Assembly (NCBI GenBank): GCA_020137815.1
Contig: CM035357.1
Coordinates: 5,650,616-5,714,615, forward strand
Origin: Hormiphora californensis
Lineage: Eukaryota > Ctenophora > Tentaculata > Cydippida > Pleurobrachiidae
Direction of reading: 5' to 3'
Length of the DNA stretch: 64,000 nucleotides
Below the pieces are notes generated by a model that searched no databases, was not told the DNA's origin, and worked only from the letters and a program-made list of their open reading frames with translations. A program made the translations under genes and the position numbers. Below, piece after piece: positions 14,101 to 23,639 of the stretch (position 1 is the first letter of the stretch; each line of letters starts with the position of its first letter).

Positions 14101-16003
14101 GACTGGAGAAGTAGAGGTCTGGGTGGTGGCCAGTTCAAGAGAAAGGAGATAGGGGAAGATGGAACTGACTTCAAAAAGAAGAAAAACAGGTAAACACCTC
14201 ACAATTTCTAAAGAATATTTCTGCCCCTCCTTTTCCCAGACAGCCGTGACTAGAAGGATTTGGTAACCATTAGATTGGTTACTGCTAGTTACTCAGTCTG
14301 CTCTACTAGACAGCGATAAATGATCTTGGGTGGGGGAGGGTACCACAATCTGTGACTAGTTATAGAGTTGTGCACAACTCTATAACTAGTCACAGATTTT
14401 CAAAGTGGTGCATTTTGATAAATATCATTCACCCACTTTTACAACCTAAAACTAACAACATGTCTTCTCTCCTGTTCAGTAAGAAGCACAAAGGAAAAGA
14501 GAACGCCACACCCCTCCCTGAACACACAACAGGAGTGGGTCTACTGTGGCAGGGCTCTGTTGTCAGGGTCTATCCTGGATCTACTGTTAGAGTGTAGCAA
14601 CCCAGAGACATTAGAGGGAGCTGCAGGAACACTACAGAACCTGACTGCCAGTACTTGGGAACCCGCACAGGTTAGAGGTTGTACTAGATACACTGATTTC
14701 TTGCCTTGCTCGACCCTGTGTTCCCGCGCCCCGGGAACAAAACAACAGATTTCCTGCAGTTCAATATTTATTGTGATTATAAGGACAAGTCGAACTGTTA
14801 AAGATCTCAATTATATTTACGACATGACTACTACTTTTAGGACTCAGAATCAGATGCAGGTTGGAACAGACTCTTACAGACCACACTATGCTGTCTCACC
14901 CCACCACCTTCTCAACCACCCACTCTCTCTCAGATCCTGAGGGAAGCTGTTCGAAAAGAGAAAGGTCTCTCCGTTATCTCCTCCCTTCTCCGAATGGCTA
15001 ATGACTCCGGTTGTCCGATCCATTTCTGTGTGCCTCCGAAACCTGGCTCTAGACCCCCGTAACAAGGGTCTACTGGCAGAGAACGCCCTGGATAACCTTA
15101 TCAAGAGACTACCTGGGGGCGAGGGGGCTAACGGGATAACAGATCTAACTATTGGAGCCGTGGTGTCCACTATCTTGGAGCTGGTTGGGCAGAGCACTGA
15201 GGCTTGTAAACAGCTCAGAGAATTGGGAGGTGTGTCGAGGTTGTTGGAGGTTGCAAGGTGTACTGATGTGTATTCTGCACAGTGTGTTTACATGGCTAAC
15301 AGGGTGCTGGGTGCGTGCTGGGAACAGAGCAAGGATATAAGGAAACAACTGAAAAATGAGGTTAGTGGTTACTCGTTTCATAATATCGCACCTCTTTCAT
15401 ACCTCAATCATTGATTGAGTCAATCAAATACCCCTAGGCTAAAAAACACAACTCGATTAACCTCCCTCCATCTCCCCCAGGGCTGGAATATCTCCATGCT
15501 CCAGAGAGTGCCACCACCTGATCGTACTGATGGGTTGGAGTACGATGACTCCCGGAACCAATTCAAAGCCAGCTACAACAGTGGTCTGAATCACCGTGTC
15601 CAGTCCCCAGGGAGGTCCATGCACAGTCCAGTACGGGGGATCAGCCCATCAAGAAGAGCAGTCCTGAGTCCCAGTGGGTTCGATCCTAACACTCACAAAT
15701 CAGCAACTATTGGACGGGCATACGATCATTCGGCCAATGTTTCACAACAAGATCGGCTCTATGTTGAGAAGGTACGAGAATGAATTTGAAGCTAAAAATA
15801 CTACGATATTACTACGATATTACTACGATATTACGATAGCATGCTGTTGCTATGATTTAATTTGATTTAATTGACTAACCCAGCAACCCTCCCAGGACAT
15901 GAGAGGACAGAGTCTCCCACCGCCCCGATCTGCTGGTCCATTTGGACCACCCCCTCCAGCACCCACCTCAGGCAACTACGCTGTAGCCGATAGTTGGGTC
16001 TGA
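819..16003 (+). CDS. CTNND: Delta-catenin / ARVCF-type armadillo protein (12 exons)
   Basis: Family role: binds the juxtamembrane tail of classical cadherins, stabilises them and tunes Rho GTPases. Exons set by homology and phase: 819-2004, 2136-2366, 3551-3686, 3980-4097, 12491-12559, 12746-12948, 13415-13589, 14068-14189, 14480-14670, 14934-15360, 15481-15771, 15896-16003; about 1,084 residues. The first ~470 residues are unrecognised: poly-Ala/Gly/Pro, acidic and Ser-rich, with a basic run [11 protein letters not shown] repeats begin in exon 3 ([14 protein letters not shown]) and show [35 protein letters not shown] and KRLPGG. The protein ends in DSWV, the PDZ ligand shared by CTNND2, ARVCF and p0071 but not p120. 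ATG 819 has an in-frame stop at 804, but an upstream exon is not excluded. One extra base near 14574 and one at 15006 break the frame. Which vertebrate paralogue it matches best is unresolved. Confidence 0.92.
3001..3550 (+). repeat. C/T-rich tandem array ending on a 3' splice site
   Basis: Irregular units of roughly 35-40 bp built from ATACCCCTCCCCTCTCTCC and CCGCCACTCAG fill the last 550 bp of delta-catenin intron 2. The array runs straight into the acceptor of exon 3 (CTCTCCCCAG at 3541-3550). An earlier unit near 3090 carries the same CCCCAG|GATC junction. Many units carry a CCCAG or CTCAG that could act as a cryptic acceptor. Confidence 0.8.
4808..4841 (+). repeat. Long A tract, possible retroposon tail
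   Basis: A run of about 34 adenines follows unremarkable sequence. It could be the tail of a short retroposon (a TAA microsatellite lies at 4569-4592), but no tRNA-like head or target duplication was found, so this is only a possibility. Confidence 0.4.
6239..6335 (+). repeat. (GA)n microsatellite
   Basis: Nearly pure GA dinucleotides. It is followed after about 100 bp by a CT tract (6437-6503) on the same strand, so a transcript could fold the two together. The ORFs reading through it are artefacts. Confidence 0.95.
6437..6503 (+). repeat. (CT)n microsatellite
   Basis: Pure CT dinucleotides with one interruption, complementary to the GA tract at 6239-6335. Confidence 0.95.
6789..8139. mobile_element. 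Foldback element, ~660-bp inverted arms
   Basis: The left arm 6789-7444 is repeated as reverse complement at 7474-8139, with a 29-nt spacer. Identity is near perfect by eye except close to the outer ends (about 6807-6820 against 8098-8121). The same peptide can be read from both arms in mirror image, as expected of an inverted repeat rather than of two genes. No transposase is encoded. It lies in delta-catenin intron 4. Confidence 0.93.
8140..10950. other. Intronic sequence without recognised genes
   Basis: Low-complexity T-rich (8440-8500), GA-rich (8680-8730, 9480-9560) and CT-rich stretches. Short ORFs have no recognisable domains. At 10140-10270 a pyrimidine repeat of about 25-30 bp (CTAATTTCTCTATCCCCAG) is present in four or five imperfect copies, each with an acceptor-like CCCCAG. 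Confidence 0.5.
10955..11231 (+). repeat. Second GA then CT microsatellite pair
   Basis: GA tract at about 10955-11034, then a CT tract at about 11111-11231, separated by about 75 bp. Same order and spacing as the pair at 6.2-6.5 kb. Confidence 0.93.
11559..12150 (+). CDS. Extra exon inside delta-catenin intron 4: candidate alternative first exon
   Basis: An open frame of about 590 bp is bounded by a good acceptor (CTCTACAG at 11551-11558) and a donor (GATCAG|GTGTGA at 12150/12151). It ends in phase 0, matching exon 5 at 12491. It starts in phase 2, which does not match exon 4 (phase 0), so it is unlikely to be a simple cassette exon. An ATG at 11584 could start a shorter isoform made of this exon plus the remaining ARM repeats. 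The encoded piece is acidic, with a helical LNDLLEEL motif resembling the paxillin LD motif, three Y-x-N motifs (YDNM, YVNR, YENL) of the Grb2-SH2 type, and a basic end ([13 protein letters not shown]). No known domain is recognised. It could instead belong to a separate nested gene. Confidence 0.45.
13117..13440 (+). repeat. 36-bp minisatellite carrying nine acceptor copies
   Basis: The period is 36 bp (the first interval is irregular). Each unit has an acceptor-like TTCAG or TCCAG followed by GAACCTCTCCTC or a close variant, which is the start of delta-catenin exon 7. Acceptor-like sites fall near 13124, 13158, 13195, 13231, 13267, 13303, 13339, 13375 and 13411. The last one, before 13415, is the one required by homology (GCLR|NLSS). 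Read in the exon frame the units are open and would encode [12 protein letters not shown]. Confidence 0.92.
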
Positions 16004-16679
16004 ACCCTCCTACATACACCATTCTAGGATCTAGTACAATAACAGCCCTTCAAGGAGTCGGATAGAGAAATAGGGACAATATTATTTGCTGTGTTTTTAT
16101 CAACTTTTTGTACACCAAACTAATGCCATTCTGATTTTTGTTGTGATGATGTGCGTTTATTGAGATGTGTGGGACACTGAACAGGAACCGACCGAATCAG
16201 GAAATACTGGTCCCTGATTGGCTGATAACCAGTCACGTGACCTAAATAACGAGTTCTGATTGGTTGTTTACTTGTTTCGGTCGGTTCCTGACACTGAGAG
16301 AAAGTGCTTTAGATGGTATTCCCCTTGAATTGCTTTACTTTTACAGGAACTTGAAAAAAGTGTTGTCACCAAATGGGCGTGTTCCATTTTATCTGTGTGT
16401 TAATGTAGATTGTAGAATCCTAAAATAGTTATCCTCCCTTGACCAATGACACAAAATTAAAAACTGAAATTGGAGTTTATTTCCACACGGATCCTGGGAA
16501 AGTTTATTGGAAGTTTATTCGATGTGTGCTTTAGTGATAGCGAGAGAGAAGTTGTTTGATTATGTAGTTTATTTTTTTGAACAATTTATTTGTACATCGT
16601 CCGTGCCGTGTTTATTAGCTCAATTACCCATTAATTGATGGTAACCATTGGCAGCAGATGTCCCTTACTTGCACAGTTA

Positions 16680-16770
16680 GAATGCACGTGCAAGTTACTC
16701 TAAGCAACTGGCTGCACGTGCAGATTCTGCACGTGCAGAATGTTTGCAGAGTTAATTTGCACGTGTTGCT
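16680..16770. promoter_or_regulatory. Cluster of CACGTG palindromes (E-box type)
   Basis: Four CACGTG cores occur within 90 bp, two of them inside a perfect 12-bp palindrome CTGCACGTGCAG repeated in tandem. CACGTG is the core site of bHLH-ZIP factors such as Myc/Max and USF (known). Here it may be only a property of the local repeat family, because the Helitron-like copies downstream also carry it. Confidence 0.4.
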
Positions 16771-16878
16771 TGTTTGTTGTCATATTGTTGTTTTCAAAGC
16801 TGTGTCATGGTATCGGTAACTTTTTACGTTTACTACCCCCTGAATCAACGTGTTTTGAATTTGATGACTCCAAATACA

Positions 16879-17110
16879 TGGGGGGGAAGGGGGAATACAA
16901 TATTATTTGCTTCCAATCTGGCTGGCGGTGCCAGACCCCGTTTTGCTCCTCAACAGTGAGCTCAGATCGGGTCAGCGCCGCCAGAAAAGTTAGCAAATAC
17001 TGTTGTAAATTTCAGCTTCGTGCACGCCACGTGGCGATTGTGCAGTGCAATGTGCACCGCCAATTGGTTCCAAAAATTGAAGAAGTGAAATTACCACCTG
17101 GCGTCGCCGA
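16879..17110 (+). repeat. Dispersed repeat, copy 1 (other copy at 25478-25860)
   Basis: Shares with 25478-25860 a G-run start, GGGAATACAA, CAGATCGGGTC, GCGCCGCCAGA and CACGCCACGTGGCGATTG in the same order. A shorter relative lies near 60770-60830. No coding sequence is recognised. Confidence 0.75.
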
Positions 17111-17214
17111 CCCGATATGAAACGTGTTTTGATGACTCCGAATACAATTAGGGTAGGTTGTGGGAAGTCATCCGAGTCATCTCCAGAAAAAGTTTCAAAC
17201 CGGTACAATAGGGA

Positions 17215-17892
17215 TCTATATTATAAAGCAGAGAACAGTGCAAGACAATTGGTTTTTTGGGGGGTTTTTAGGGCCTGCACGTGCAACATTGACATGTTGT
17301 TAGGGATGGTTGGTGGGGGGTTTGGGGCGTGCACGTGCGTGTGTAAAGGTTTTATAAACTTGGGGGATCCCTACCAGAAAACTATTGATAGGGTCCCGCG
17401 ATGAGCGTACACTCAGTCGCATGCTAGATCCACGCTCACTGAAGGGTATTATGGGGTATTGCTGATTTGAAAGAGCTTGAGATTATCTTTCTAATGAGCC
17501 TTGGTATTTTGAAATTGGTTGCGAAATGACGGAGTTATGGCGAAAATGGTGAAAAATGAGGGAAAATTTGGGGTTCTGAACTGCTTCAGATCACAGATTG
17601 AGAGAGGGGTGAGGGGAGTATTCAATATGGCATTATAGGGGAGTGAATAGAGGGTCAGATGGAGTGAATAGGGGACGATATAATTTAATAGGGGCCGAGG
17701 GGAGTCAATAGGGATAAGAAGGGTGAGGACTGAGGGGAGTCAACAGGGGGAAGGGGGGTGGAGTATGATCTCGCGACCGGAGGTGCCGCGAAGCGGCGCC
17801 GTAGGGAGCAAAGTAGGCATGAGCCAGGGATCGGGATTGAGAGGAGTTAGAAGGGTGTGAGAGTTTTTTGTTCTTTTGCCTGGGCTCTCTAG
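17215..17892 (+). mobile_element. Helitron-like non-autonomous element, copy 1
   Basis: Starts TCTATATTATAAAG and ends CTAG, immediately followed by T and the next copy. Helitrons typically start with TC, often TCTMTAYTA, and end in CTRR next to T (known). A GC hairpin (GCCGCGAAGCGGC) lies about 100 bp from the 3' end, farther than in classic Helitrons. No Rep/helicase is present. Confidence 0.6.
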
Positions 17893-18494
17893 TCTATATT
17901 ATAAAGCAGAGATGGTTGCAAGACAATTGGTTTTTGGGGGGTTTTTAGCGCTTGCACGTGGAAAATTGACGTGTTGTTAGGGGTGTTTGGTGGGGTTTGG
18001 GGCGTGCACGTGCGTGTGTAAAGGTTTTATAAATTTGGGGGATAATAGCTGATTTGAAAGAGCTTGAGATTATCTTTCTAATGAGCCCAAGATTTTGGAA
18101 ATTGGTTGAGAAATGACTGAGTAATGGGGAAAATGGTGAAAAATGAGGGAAAATGTGGGGTTCTGAACTGCTTCAGATCACAGATTGAGATAGGGGTGAG
18201 GGGAGTATTCATTATGGCGTTATAGGGGAGTAAATAGAGGGTGAGATGGAGTGAATAGGGGATGATATGATTCAATAGGGACCGAGGGGAGTCAATAGGG
18301 ATAAGAGGGGTCTGGGGTGAGGACTGAGGACTGAGGGGAGTCAACAGGGGGAAGGGGGCGTGGAGTATGATCTCGCGACCGGAGGTGCCGCGAAGCGGCG
18401 CCGTAGGGAGCAAAGTAGGCATGAGCCGGGGATCGGGATTGAGAGGAGTCAATAGAGTGTGAGAGTTTTTTGTTCTTTTGCCTGGGCTCTCTAG
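17893..18494 (+). mobile_element. Helitron-like non-autonomous element, copy 2 (tandem)
   Basis: Head-to-tail with copy 1 (CTAG then TCTATATT with no spacer) and highly similar to it through its whole length, including two GCACGTG sites and the GC hairpin. It lacks part of the 5' region present in copy 1. Confidence 0.6.
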
Positions 18495-18946
18495 TCTATA
18501 TTATAATTTGTAAATGAACGTCGTGAGGAGTATGATGTAGTATCATCACGTGCATTGTGCAAATGGAGGGGGTTGCCAAGGAGGTGCTCTGGGAGGGGTA
18601 TGGGAGGGGGATACTGCACGTGCATGTTGTTGGTTGTTTGTTGCGTGTTCCTGTGTTGTTCCTGTGGTGTTTTGGGATCTACTGCTGGGGTCGCCATGAT
18701 TGCCAAAGCCTTTCTACCTACGTACCCCGTTGATTCTCTACACAGCTACAATTCTACGGATCTTTATCACCTGATTCTACATGTTATTCAGCGGGATTTC
18801 CCTTGATGTTTATCACCAGCGCTCTACCACTACCAACCTCCGTATTCTTTACCCCAACATGAAGAGACGAAGAGTAAGAGGGAGAGAGAGACATAGAGAC
18901 GGGTGGGGGGGGGGGTGCTATCGTAGGACTTCAATGGGCTTTCTAG
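18495..18946 (+). mobile_element. Helitron-like element, second subfamily
   Basis: Begins TCTATATTATAATTTG directly after the CTAG of copy 2 and ends CTAG followed by T. Its interior differs from copies 1-2 but matches 23173-23639 (TGCACGTGCATGTTGTTGG type interior, GGGATCTACTGCTGGGG, and a G run near the 3' end). Confidence 0.55.
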
Positions 18947-19219
18947 TGATATATATTGCTACACTTATTATCACAAGAGAAATAACATACCGAAATCTCA
19001 TCAGATTGTGTTCTCTTTCTAGTTCTCAGTTCCTCGCTCTCCTTCTGCCTTGTTAGCTCCGTGTAGATCCTGAAGGGTGGAGAGAGTTGTTATACTTGGT
19101 ATATCTATTTTGAGTGGTATATCTATTTTGACTGGTTTGTCAAAACCTTGATTTGTTCAAACCCTATAGCCTCTAGCGTTCATGTGTATGAACAATATAA
19201 ACTACTAATTAAAATGGGA

Positions 19220-19451
19220 TCATGTTGTTCCAATAATTAAAATCTCCAACCTATTAAGTTCCTCCATATAATGTTGATGAAGCTCCTCCTCCCTCGTCCT
19301 CAGATCTGCACTGCCCTTACTAGTAAAGTAGCTTACTAGACTACTGTACTGGGAGTCAAGACTACTCCTAAAGTTCTTCTGTAGCTCGGATAGTTGAGAT
19401 CTCAATCCTCCAACTTCGTCTTCGTGATTCGTCTGCAGGGCCGTCACATAC
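19220..19451 (-). CDS. Orphan exon encoding a coiled-coil segment
   Basis: On the minus strand an acceptor (CCCTCCAG) precedes about 75 codons rich in Leu, Glu, Gln and Ser with heptad-like spacing (LRSQLSELQKNF; HQHYMEELNRLE). The frame ends in a stop or an unseen donor near 19220. No partner exon was found on this strand within several kilobases and the protein family is not recognised. It may be a captured exon, a remnant, or part of an undetected gene. Confidence 0.35.
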
Positions 19452-19547
19452 CTGGAGGGAAAGGGAGAGGGAGAGGGGGATGGAGAGGGATGGGTTAGGG
19501 AGTGGAGAGAGGGAGGGATAGAGGGGGATAGAATAGAAAGAGAGGCC

Positions 19548-19552
<5 letters not shown>

Positions 19553-19640
<88 letters not shown>
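19553..19640 (+). repeat. (GA)n microsatellite
   Basis: Nearly pure GA tract with one GGA interruption, next to the orphan coiled-coil exon. Confidence 0.95.
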
Positions 19641-19644
<4 letters not shown>

Positions 19645-20096
19645 CAGATAGATCTCAGCTCTCTTGGCCTGAAGATAGCAGCTCATCTCGCTAGCAGAGG
19701 AGAAGAGCTCAATCGATAGAGAGCGCATTCTCTAGCGTCCGATCTAGCTCGCATACTCTCTCTCCCCTCTCTCTCAGTCCGGGGGCAGCTCGCATCTCTC
19801 TCTCGCCTCAGGTCGTCTCTAGCTGGAGACCACTCGATAGCAGGTCTCGGCTCGTCGTACTGCATCGCAGAGAGACTCTAGCTCAGCGATGTGTGTACGC
19901 GGGTAGAGATTTATAACCTGCAATGAATGACATTAGCCGTGGTTTAAAGACCGTTGTTGAGCACTTGTTATATAAGATTTGGCGTACGCAGCCTGCTGGA
20001 TCACTAGATGACGATCAGACTATTTGCCTTGGGGACGTCAGACTAATGTTTTTAGAGGGTGCATCACCCCCGCCCTTCACATAGAGTATATTCGGT

Positions 20097-20168
20097 AAAG
20101 GTGAATCTTGACAACTCACGACCTTGGGCCTCTGTCAGGCCAATGCTCTGACCACAGTTCTCGCGCGC
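20097..20168 (-). other. tRNA-like fragment, possible SINE or tRNA pseudogene
   Basis: The minus strand reads TGGTCAGAGCATTGG (A-box-like), then GGCC-loop-GGCC and a GTCGTGAGTT segment resembling the T-arm side of a tRNA. The B-box is disrupted and the acceptor stem does not pair well. Part of it (GTCAGGCCAATGCTCTGAC on +) is repeated at about 20208-20226. Called as a degenerate tRNA-derived repeat only. Confidence 0.3.
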
Positions 20169-20734
20169 TCCGCGTGCAGAACAGAGCTGAGAGAGAAACG
20201 AGAATGGGTCAGGCCAATGCTCTGACAGTTGGGCCTGCCATGTAAGAGACCTGCCACTAGAATTAATACTAAGGACGTGAGCTGGTGATTTTAAAGCATC
20301 CCATTTTTCATAATGCAGCTTTTAGTTTGCACGACCTTACAACTCACACAGTGACCTGGTCTACTTCATTTTATTTGACAGATCATGATTCATTGTTTAG
20401 TTTGGCACATGTTTTTATGAGGCCGCATGAGGAGCAATGTGGATAATTAGCCATTATGTTTTAACAGCCCATAGAGGTCACGACCTAGTGCTTAGTCTAA
20501 AAGAGCTATCAGTCACGTTTAACTTGTTTACTAGTTGCTGCCTTAGTTTGTATTGATTAGAACCTTTTAGCTCAATAAAAAAGGCCCGCAAGGAGAGAGG
20601 GCGGAGGAAGACAAGCCTTGACCTGATCTTTTTATTGCCTTTTTTCAGGTTCAACTTGTTTATCATTGTTTATATTAATCGACACAACTTTATTAGCATG
20701 TTACTATTTCTCCTGCTCCTTCCTGGTATAACAG

Positions 20735-22849
20735 CCCAGTAGTAGCGGTGCAACTGTTAAAACTGGTGTAACAGTGGCTACTGCTAGGTCCTTCAAGAGA
20801 GGTGGTAGTTCAGCTTACAATGCAGTGGACGGTAACACTAACTCCTACTACATGTCCTGGCATGACCTGAGTCCCGAGTGGCTGAGACTTGAACTGGCGA
20901 GACCTTCAAGAGTGGAGAGAGTTGTCATAATTAGCAGGTGAGTGGAGAGAGTTGTCATAATTAGCAGGTGAGTGGAGAGAGTTGTCATAATTAGCAGGTG
21001 AGTGGAGAGAGTTGTCATAATTAGCAGGTGAGTGGAGAGAGTTGTCATAATTAGCAGGTGAGTGGAGAGAGTTGTCATCATTAGCAGGTGAGTGGAGAGA
21101 GTTGTCATCATTAGCAGGTGAGTGGAGAGAGTTGTCATCATTAGCAGGTGAGTGGAGAGAGTTGTCATCATTAGCAGGTGAGTGGAGAGAGTTGTCATCA
21201 TTAGCAGGTGAGTGGAGAGAGTTGTCATCATTAGCAGGTGAGTGGAGAGAGTTGTCATCATTAGCAGGTGAGTGGAGAGAGTTGTCATCATTAGCAGGTG
21301 AGTGGAGAGAGTTGTCATCATTAGCAGGTGAGTGGAGAGAGTTGTCATCATTAGCAGGTGAGTGGAGAGAGTTGTCATCATTAGCAGGTGAGTGGAGAGA
21401 GTTGTCATCATTAGCAGGTGAGTGGAGAGAGTTGTCATCATTAGCAGGTGAGTGGAGAGAGTTGTCATCATTAGCAGGTGAGTGGAGAGAGTTGTCATCA
21501 TTAGCAGGTGAGTGGAGAGAGTTGTCATCATTAGCAGGTGAGTGGAGAGAGTTGTCATCATTAGCAGGTGAGTGGAGAGAGTTGTCATCATTAGCAGGTG
21601 AGTGGAGAGAGTTGTCATCATTAGCAGGTGAGTGGAGAGAGTTGTCATCATTAGCAGGTGAGTGGAGAGAGTTGTCATCATTAGCAGGTGAGTGGAGAGA
21701 GTTGTCATCATTAGCAGGTGAGTGGAGAGAGTTGTCATCATTAGCAGGTGAGTGGAGAGAGTTGTCATCATTAGCAGGTGAGTGGAGAGAGTTGTCATCA
21801 TTAGCAGGTGAGTGGAGAGAGTTGTCATCATTAGCAGGTGAGTGGAGAGAGTTGTCATCATTAGCAGGTGAGTGGAGAGAGTTGTCATCATTAGCAGGTG
21901 AGTGGAGAGAGTTGTCATCATTAGCAGGTGAGTGGAGAGAGTTGTCATCATTAGCAGGTGAGTGGAGAGAGTTGTCATCATTAGCAGGTGAGTGGAGAGA
22001 GTTGTCATCATTAGCAGGTGAGTGGAGAGAGTTGTCATCATTAGCAGGTGAGTGGAGAGAGTTGTCATCATTAGCAGGTGAGTGGAGAGAGTTGTCATCA
22101 TTAGCAGGTGAGTGGAGAGAGTTGTCATCATTAGCAGGTGAGTGGAGAGAGTTGTCATCATTAGCAGGTCAGTGGAGAGAGTTGTCATCATTAGCAGGTC
22201 AGTGGAGAGAGTTGTCATCATTAGCAGGTGAGTGGAGAGAGTTGTCATCATTAGCAGGTGAGTGGAGAGAGTTGTCATCATTAGCAGGTGAGTGGAGAGA
22301 GTTGTCATCATTAGCAGGTGAGTGGAGAGAGTTGTCATCATTAGCAGGTGAGTGGAGAGAGTTGTCATCATTAGCAGGTGAGTGGGGGTATTGTTTGGCA
22401 GCAAGTGGGATTGGAAGTGGGCGGCACCAAAGCCCAAAGGAGCAGGTGAGTGGAAATAGTGTGATTTGATGTGATGTATTTAGTTAAGTAGGTATATCAA
22501 AGTAGGTAGATCAAATAGAGCTAAGTATAATTTCCGACGATATCGCGATAGCTCACCCAGGCACCCTTGAATAATTGCCCAACTTTTATTAGGCTGGGGA
22601 TTGAAGCGGTGATAGTGCGATTAATAGGTACCGAAGTCTCCCTAATTGGGGCTGCAACCAACACCACGTGCGGGACTATTAACACGGTGAATACTACTGA
22701 TGGGAACTCCGTTGAGGCCCAAACCTACACAGTTCCCTGTCCTGCTACTGAGGAACCTACACTTGCTGTGTTCGTGTACGATAATCACCCTAATGGGGGC
22801 TGGAACTATATGAACATAGCGGAGGTTATGATATACTCACAACTCTCAG
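20735..22849 (+). CDS. Discoidin/fucolectin-type (F5/8C-like) domain in two exons, partial gene
   Basis: Exon 20735-20937 follows a good pyrimidine tract and TATAACAG. It encodes a typical N-terminal half (ATARSFKRGGSSAYNAVDGN, then SPEWLRLELARP and VERVVIIS). Exon 22593-22849 encodes the C-terminal half (GIEAVIVRLIG ... NGGWNYMNIAEVMIY). Phases agree (2 then 1 nt). The family is a beta-sandwich that usually binds carbohydrate or lipid on secreted or surface proteins (known). No signal-peptide exon or further domain was found. Read-through after 22849 reaches a stop at 22884, so the second exon may be terminal. The intron is almost wholly the 30-bp repeat. A lost middle mini-exon or a pseudogene cannot be excluded. 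Confidence 0.68.
20911..22380 (+). repeat. 30-bp minisatellite, 49 copies, built on an exon-intron junction
   Basis: Exact 30-bp period. The first copy is exonic: the last 27 nt of the discoidin exon plus its GTG. Every unit contains TTAGCAG|GTGAGT, a match to both splice-site consensuses. Five proximal copies read CATAATT and the remaining 44 read CATCATT. Two adjacent copies near 22141-22200 end GTC instead of GTG. The array is otherwise homogeneous, implying recent expansion. Two frames, one per strand, are open through it only because the unit is 3n. Confidence 0.97.
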
Positions 22850-23172
22850 GTACTATATTGATTAGTATTGATAGTAGTGTGTAGTACTATTGATATTTGT
22901 TATTAGGACTATTCAACCGGACCGTGCACCCAACTGACCCCCGAAAACACACACTATAGTTGTCTACTATTCAGAATAGTAGCTTGCATGTAAACGCTCA
23001 TACCTCTTATAACACGAGAAACTTGACTTAGATATATTCTATTTTCCCAACTCTCCAAAGAGAAAGGGAGGGACGGAGAAGGAGAGATATAGAGATAGAA
23101 AGAAAGATAGATAGCTGATAGTGGAGAATGGAGCAAGATCAAAATTAAAACACCTACTGTTTGAACTGCCTC
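22850..23172. other. Short non-coding gap
   Basis: Stops occur soon after the discoidin exon; nothing recognisable follows up to the next Helitron-like element. Confidence 0.5.
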
Positions 23173-23639
23173 GTCCTTATTATAAAGTACAAATGAGTGG
23201 CGTGGTGAGGATGGTGACCTATCATCACGTGCAAATGGTGGGGGGTTGCCAAGGAGGTGCCCTGAGAGGGGTATGGGAGGTAGTGGGGGGATACTGCACG
23301 TGCATGTTATTGTTTGTTTGTTGCGTGTTCCTTTGGTTGTTGTTGTTGGTGTTTTGGGATCTACTGCTGGGGCCCTATGATTGCCAAAGCCTTTCTACCC
23401 TTTCTACCTACCGTACGTAACGTACCCCGTTGATTCTCTACACAGCTACAATTCTACGGATCTTTATCGCCTGATTCTACATGTTATTCAGCGAGATTTC
23501 CCTTGATGTTTATCACTAGCGCTCTACAACTACCAACCTCCGTATTCTTTACCCCGACATGGAGAGACAAAGAGTGAGAGGGGGGACATAGAGTCGGGTG
23601 GGGGGGGGGGGTTGTAGGACTTAACAATGGGCTTTCTAG
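23173..23639 (+). mobile_element. Helitron-like element, second subfamily, copy 2
   Basis: Starts TCCTTATTATAAAG and ends CTAG directly before the next TCTATATT. Its interior matches 18495-18946. Confidence 0.52.

Larger units (their letters stand above)
16004..17214. other. 3' flank of delta-catenin and intergenic repeat
   Basis: Holds the presumed 3' UTR (no clear AATAAA close to the stop; an ATTAAA lies near 16457), a cluster of CACGTG palindromes at 16680-16770, and from about 16879 to 17110 a copy of a dispersed repeat also found at 25478-25860. ORFs of about 60-130 codons here have no recognisable domain. Confidence 0.55.

Noticed and set aside
14480-14670. Resolving the exon 9 frame break by an acceptor 4 nt downstream
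   Set aside because: It keeps an open frame but loses [14 protein letters not shown], which matches the family without a gap, so a base change explains the data better.
20097-20168. Functional tRNA gene
   Set aside because: B-box and acceptor stem are disrupted; kept only as a tRNA-like fragment.
20911-22380. Resemblance of the array to a CRISPR
   Set aside because: Contiguous identical units without spacers, in a eukaryotic intron; this is a minisatellite.
20848-22469. Long ORFs (465 and 529 codons) through the 30-bp repeat on both strands
   Set aside because: The unit is 3n and lacks stops in these frames, so any such array is open. The homology-supported exon uses another frame and ends before the array.
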